Of a stretch of 6,788 nt of DNA, positions 5,165 through 6,788 are shown in pieces. The translations under genes and the position numbers were made by a program. How positions within the stretch are numbered: the first letter of the stretch is position 1; every line of letters begins with the position of its first letter. Source of the stretch: Kiritimatiellales bacterium (GTDB lineage: Bacteria; Verrucomicrobiota; Kiritimatiellia; Kiritimatiellales; Tichowtungiaceae); assembly GCA_028692515.1 (NCBI GenBank), contig JAQUXG010000093.1:1-6788 (forward strand), read 5' to 3'. A model generated the notes under the pieces. It was not told the origin of the DNA and ran no database searches. It was given only the letters and a program-made list of their open reading frames with translations.

Positions 5165-6788
5165 GCGCCTTCTGCTGGTGAGTCTGCTGTTCGCGCTGCT
5201 GGCCGGCTGCTTTCTGGGTCTGAAGTTCGGTTATCCGTACCACCGCCTGATTGCCGCGCTGCTCTGGCTGGCGGGCTGGATTCCACTGGTGATTTCGTAC
5301 CGCATTAATCAGCGGCTGGTGCGCGCCGGTAAAGTGATTCTCAAGCGCAAAGGGAAACCCTATCTGCCGCATCTGATTGTCGGCGTTGTTCTGCTGGCAC
5401 TGTTCTATGCGGCGTGGGTGCTGGTGCCGATTGAAACCAGTCCGCTGGTGCAGATGGGCAACGGAGAACTCCGGCAGGAGATTGCGAACGATCTCAATAC
5501 CTACCGGATACTGCGTGAAACCGCGGACGATCTGACGCAGGAGTTCGAGTCAAACGGGCTGCTCGCCCGCGATGTGAACACGTTGAGCGATGCGGAACGG
5601 TTGCAGATCCGCCGCCTCTGGCGCGACGGCGTGATGGCCTTTCTGGAAGCCGACATGCTGAAGGAAAAATACCGCGGCTTTATTCAGATCGACTACAAAG
5701 TAAAACCCGCGCTGCACGCCGATGCCTTCTTCATCGCTTACGGCGCCTACATCTGCCAGTACGATGCCTGCCTGAAATTCTGTGAGCTCACCGGCGACAA
5801 TAAAATGATGGAAGCGCTGCTCAATGAACCGGGCGACGGCATTCCGCCCGACAGCTTTTTCGTCATGAAGCAGCGCCTCACTCATCCGGAAGTGGTACTG
5901 CGCCTGAATGCGGGCACCGCTTATTACGAGCTGGTCAAAAAGGATCTGACCGTTTCGCCGGAACTGATCGCTGATTTCGAAATGCGCCGCGCCCGCTTTT
6001 TCAAGCGGCTCGGACAGAACCCCGAACTGTTCATCGATAATCCGCTCGATGTGCTGGAGCGCAATGCGTTCAAAACCTGGCTTCCGGTGCAGAAGAACGT
6101 CGCGGTGCAGATGAGTTATATCCGCACAGCGAAGCGGGATTATTACATTACGCCGGAGATTATTGACCAGTATCGCGACCGCATGCTGCCGGGCGACATC
6201 CTCGTTGAACGGCGTAACTGGCATCTGACGAATATCGGTATTCCCGGCTTCTGGCCGCATTCCGCGCTCTACGTCGGCACGCTGGCGGAGATTGATGCCG
6301 CGTTTGATAAGCTCGGCTTCCAACCTTCGGAAAAAATTAAAGAACTCTACCCCGAGGTCTACGCCGCGCTGAGCGGCGCGGATGACGATGGCTATCCGCT
6401 GTGCGTCATGGAAGCGATCCGACCCGGTGTGATTTTCCAATCCTTGGAAAAAAGCGCGCACTGCGACTATCTCGGGGTCGTCCGGCCCGATCTGCCGCAG
6501 CTCGAAAAATTCAACGCATTGCTCGCCGCCTTTTCGAACTACAAAAAGCCGTACGACCTCAACTTCGACTTCATGACCGACGACGAACTGGTCTGCTCGG
6601 AACTCGTCTACAAAGCCTATCAGTCCTCCGGACGCTTGCCGTTCAAGCCGGAGATCATCAATGGTCGCCTGCTGCTTCCGCCCAACGAAATGGTCGAGCA
6701 GATCGCCGCCCATCTGCGCGACGCCTTTTCGTTTGTCCTCTTTCTCGATGCCAGCGAAAAAGACAACCGCGTTATCGAAGGAGACCAG
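5151..6788 (+). CDS. Membrane-anchored YiiX/YebB-like permuted NlpC/P60 cysteine hydrolase, 3'-truncated
   Basis: The frame runs without a stop from ATG 5151 to the window end (546 codons visible). The N-terminus has three hydrophobic segments (about 7-24, 31-50, 72-92). The first contains LLAGC with Cys20, a possible lipobox, although later helices make a plain lipoprotein doubtful. A mostly helical, unrecognised region follows (about 100-340), including a Cys-rich stretch I-C-Q-Y-D-A-C-L-K-F-C (201-211). The C-terminal domain (about 345 on) matches the permuted papain-like C92/YiiX fold: LPGDILVERR (346-355), then PGFWPHSALYVG with His370 as likely catalytic His, VMEAIRPGV with Glu421, a VVRP strand (443-446), and YDLNFDF...ELVCSELVYKAY with Cys482 as likely nucleophile. 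The His-before-Cys order is the mark of the permuted group. These enzymes cleave or transfer amide or acyl bonds; the substrate is unknown. The 14-base overlap with the phosphatidyltransferase suggests a shared membrane-lipid task. Confidence 0.83.
   Translation, partial: MLKNKRLLLVSLLFALLAGCFLGLKFGYPYHRLIAALLWLAGWIPLVISYRINQRLVRAGKVILKRKGKPYLPHLIVGVVLLALFYAAWVLVPIETSPLVQMGNGELRQEIANDLNTYRILRETADDLTQEFESNGLLARDVNTLSDAERLQIRRLWRDGVMAFLEADMLKEKYRGFIQIDYKVKPALHADAFFIAYGAYICQYDACLKFCELTGDNKMMEALLNEPGDGIPPDSFFVMKQRLTHPEVVLRLNAGTAYYELVKKDLTVSPELIADFEMRRARFFKRLGQNPELFIDNPLDVLERNAFKTWLPVQKNVAVQMSYIRTAKRDYYITPEIIDQYRDRMLPGDILVERRNWHLTNIGIPGFWPHSALYVGTLAEIDAAFDKLGFQPSEKIKELYPEVYAALSGADDDGYPLCVMEAIRPGVIFQSLEKSAHCDYLGVVRPDLPQLEKFNALLAAFSNYKKPYDLNFDFMTDDELVCSELVYKAYQSSGRLPFKPEIINGRLLLPPNEMVEQIAAHLRDAFSFVLFLDASEKDNRVIEGDQ
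6318..6332 (+). repeat. Degenerate palindrome copy (TTCCAA-CCT-TCGGAA)
   Basis: One base off the perfect 6+6 repeat. It is read F-Q-P-S-E-K, in the same codon phase as the copies at 1499 and 6433, and lies in a low-conservation stretch of the YiiX-like domain. Confidence 0.5.
6433..6451 (+). repeat. Dispersed palindrome TTTTCCAA-TCC-TTGGAAAA, longest copy
   Basis: A perfect 8+8 bp inverted repeat with a 3-base centre, inside the YiiX-like domain. It is read F-Q-S-L-E-K just after the family's EAI.PGV strand, a loop where the family is variable. Confidence 0.8.

Noticed and set aside
5550..6713. Long open frame of 387 codons on the minus strand
   Set aside because: It lies wholly opposite the YiiX-like gene, whose forward frame has recognisable motifs. 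The reverse product shows no family features and is explained by base composition.
1..6788. tRNA, rRNA, riboswitch or transposase gene
   Set aside because: No cloverleaf, rRNA-like or known riboswitch motif, and no transposase-like reading frame, was recognised by eye on either strand.

Overview
The window is a gene-dense stretch with all genes on the + strand, from an unidentified bacterium with moderately high GC. My best guess is a PVC-group organism (Kiritimatiellota, Lentisphaerota or Verrucomicrobiota). The basis is the 9-bp-periodic 'ACCACGGAA..ACACGGAA' repeats and the many TTTCCAA-N3-TTGGAAA palindromes, which I associate with that group from memory. No rRNA or marker gene is present to confirm it. 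Both end genes are cut by the window edges.

Region 1 (1-3507) is a peptide/nickel/opine-type ABC importer operon. It holds the C-terminal part of a family 5 solute-binding protein, a DppB/OppB/YejB-type permease that starts inside the stop codon of the first gene (TGATG), and a DppC/OppC-type permease. The first permease carries an extra segment of about 105 residues after its first membrane helix, on the outer face. The two permease genes, usually adjacent, are separated by 254-257 bp of non-coding repeat mosaic: nested inverted repeats of 30 and 11 bp, a CAGGAT triplet repeat and a third copy of the 9-bp-periodic repeat. The 5' end of the second permease gene is itself made of 7-bp AACT-repeats. 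No ATPase gene is visible.

Region 2 (3510-4355) is a gene for an FkbM-like SAM-dependent methyltransferase. It starts 2 bp after the second permease and its ribosome site lies inside the end of that gene. It has more T-ending codons than the transporter genes, so it may be a later addition to the transcription unit.

Region 3 (4356-4498) is a 143-bp gap. It begins with a perfect TTTCCAA/TTGGAAA palindrome just after the stop codon and holds a weak promoter candidate, so a new transcription unit probably starts here.

Region 4 (4499-6788) is a two-gene unit with a 14-bp overlap: a CDP-alcohol phosphatidyltransferase-family membrane enzyme with a slightly off-consensus catalytic motif, and a large membrane-anchored protein ending in a permuted NlpC/P60 (YiiX/YebB-like) cysteine hydrolase domain. 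The pair suggests a membrane lipid or lipid-linked head-group function, but the substrate cannot be read from the sequence.

The strongest unexplained signal is the dispersed palindrome TTCCAA-N3-TTGGAA. It has four perfect copies and two near copies across 6.8 kb, most of them inside coding sequence.
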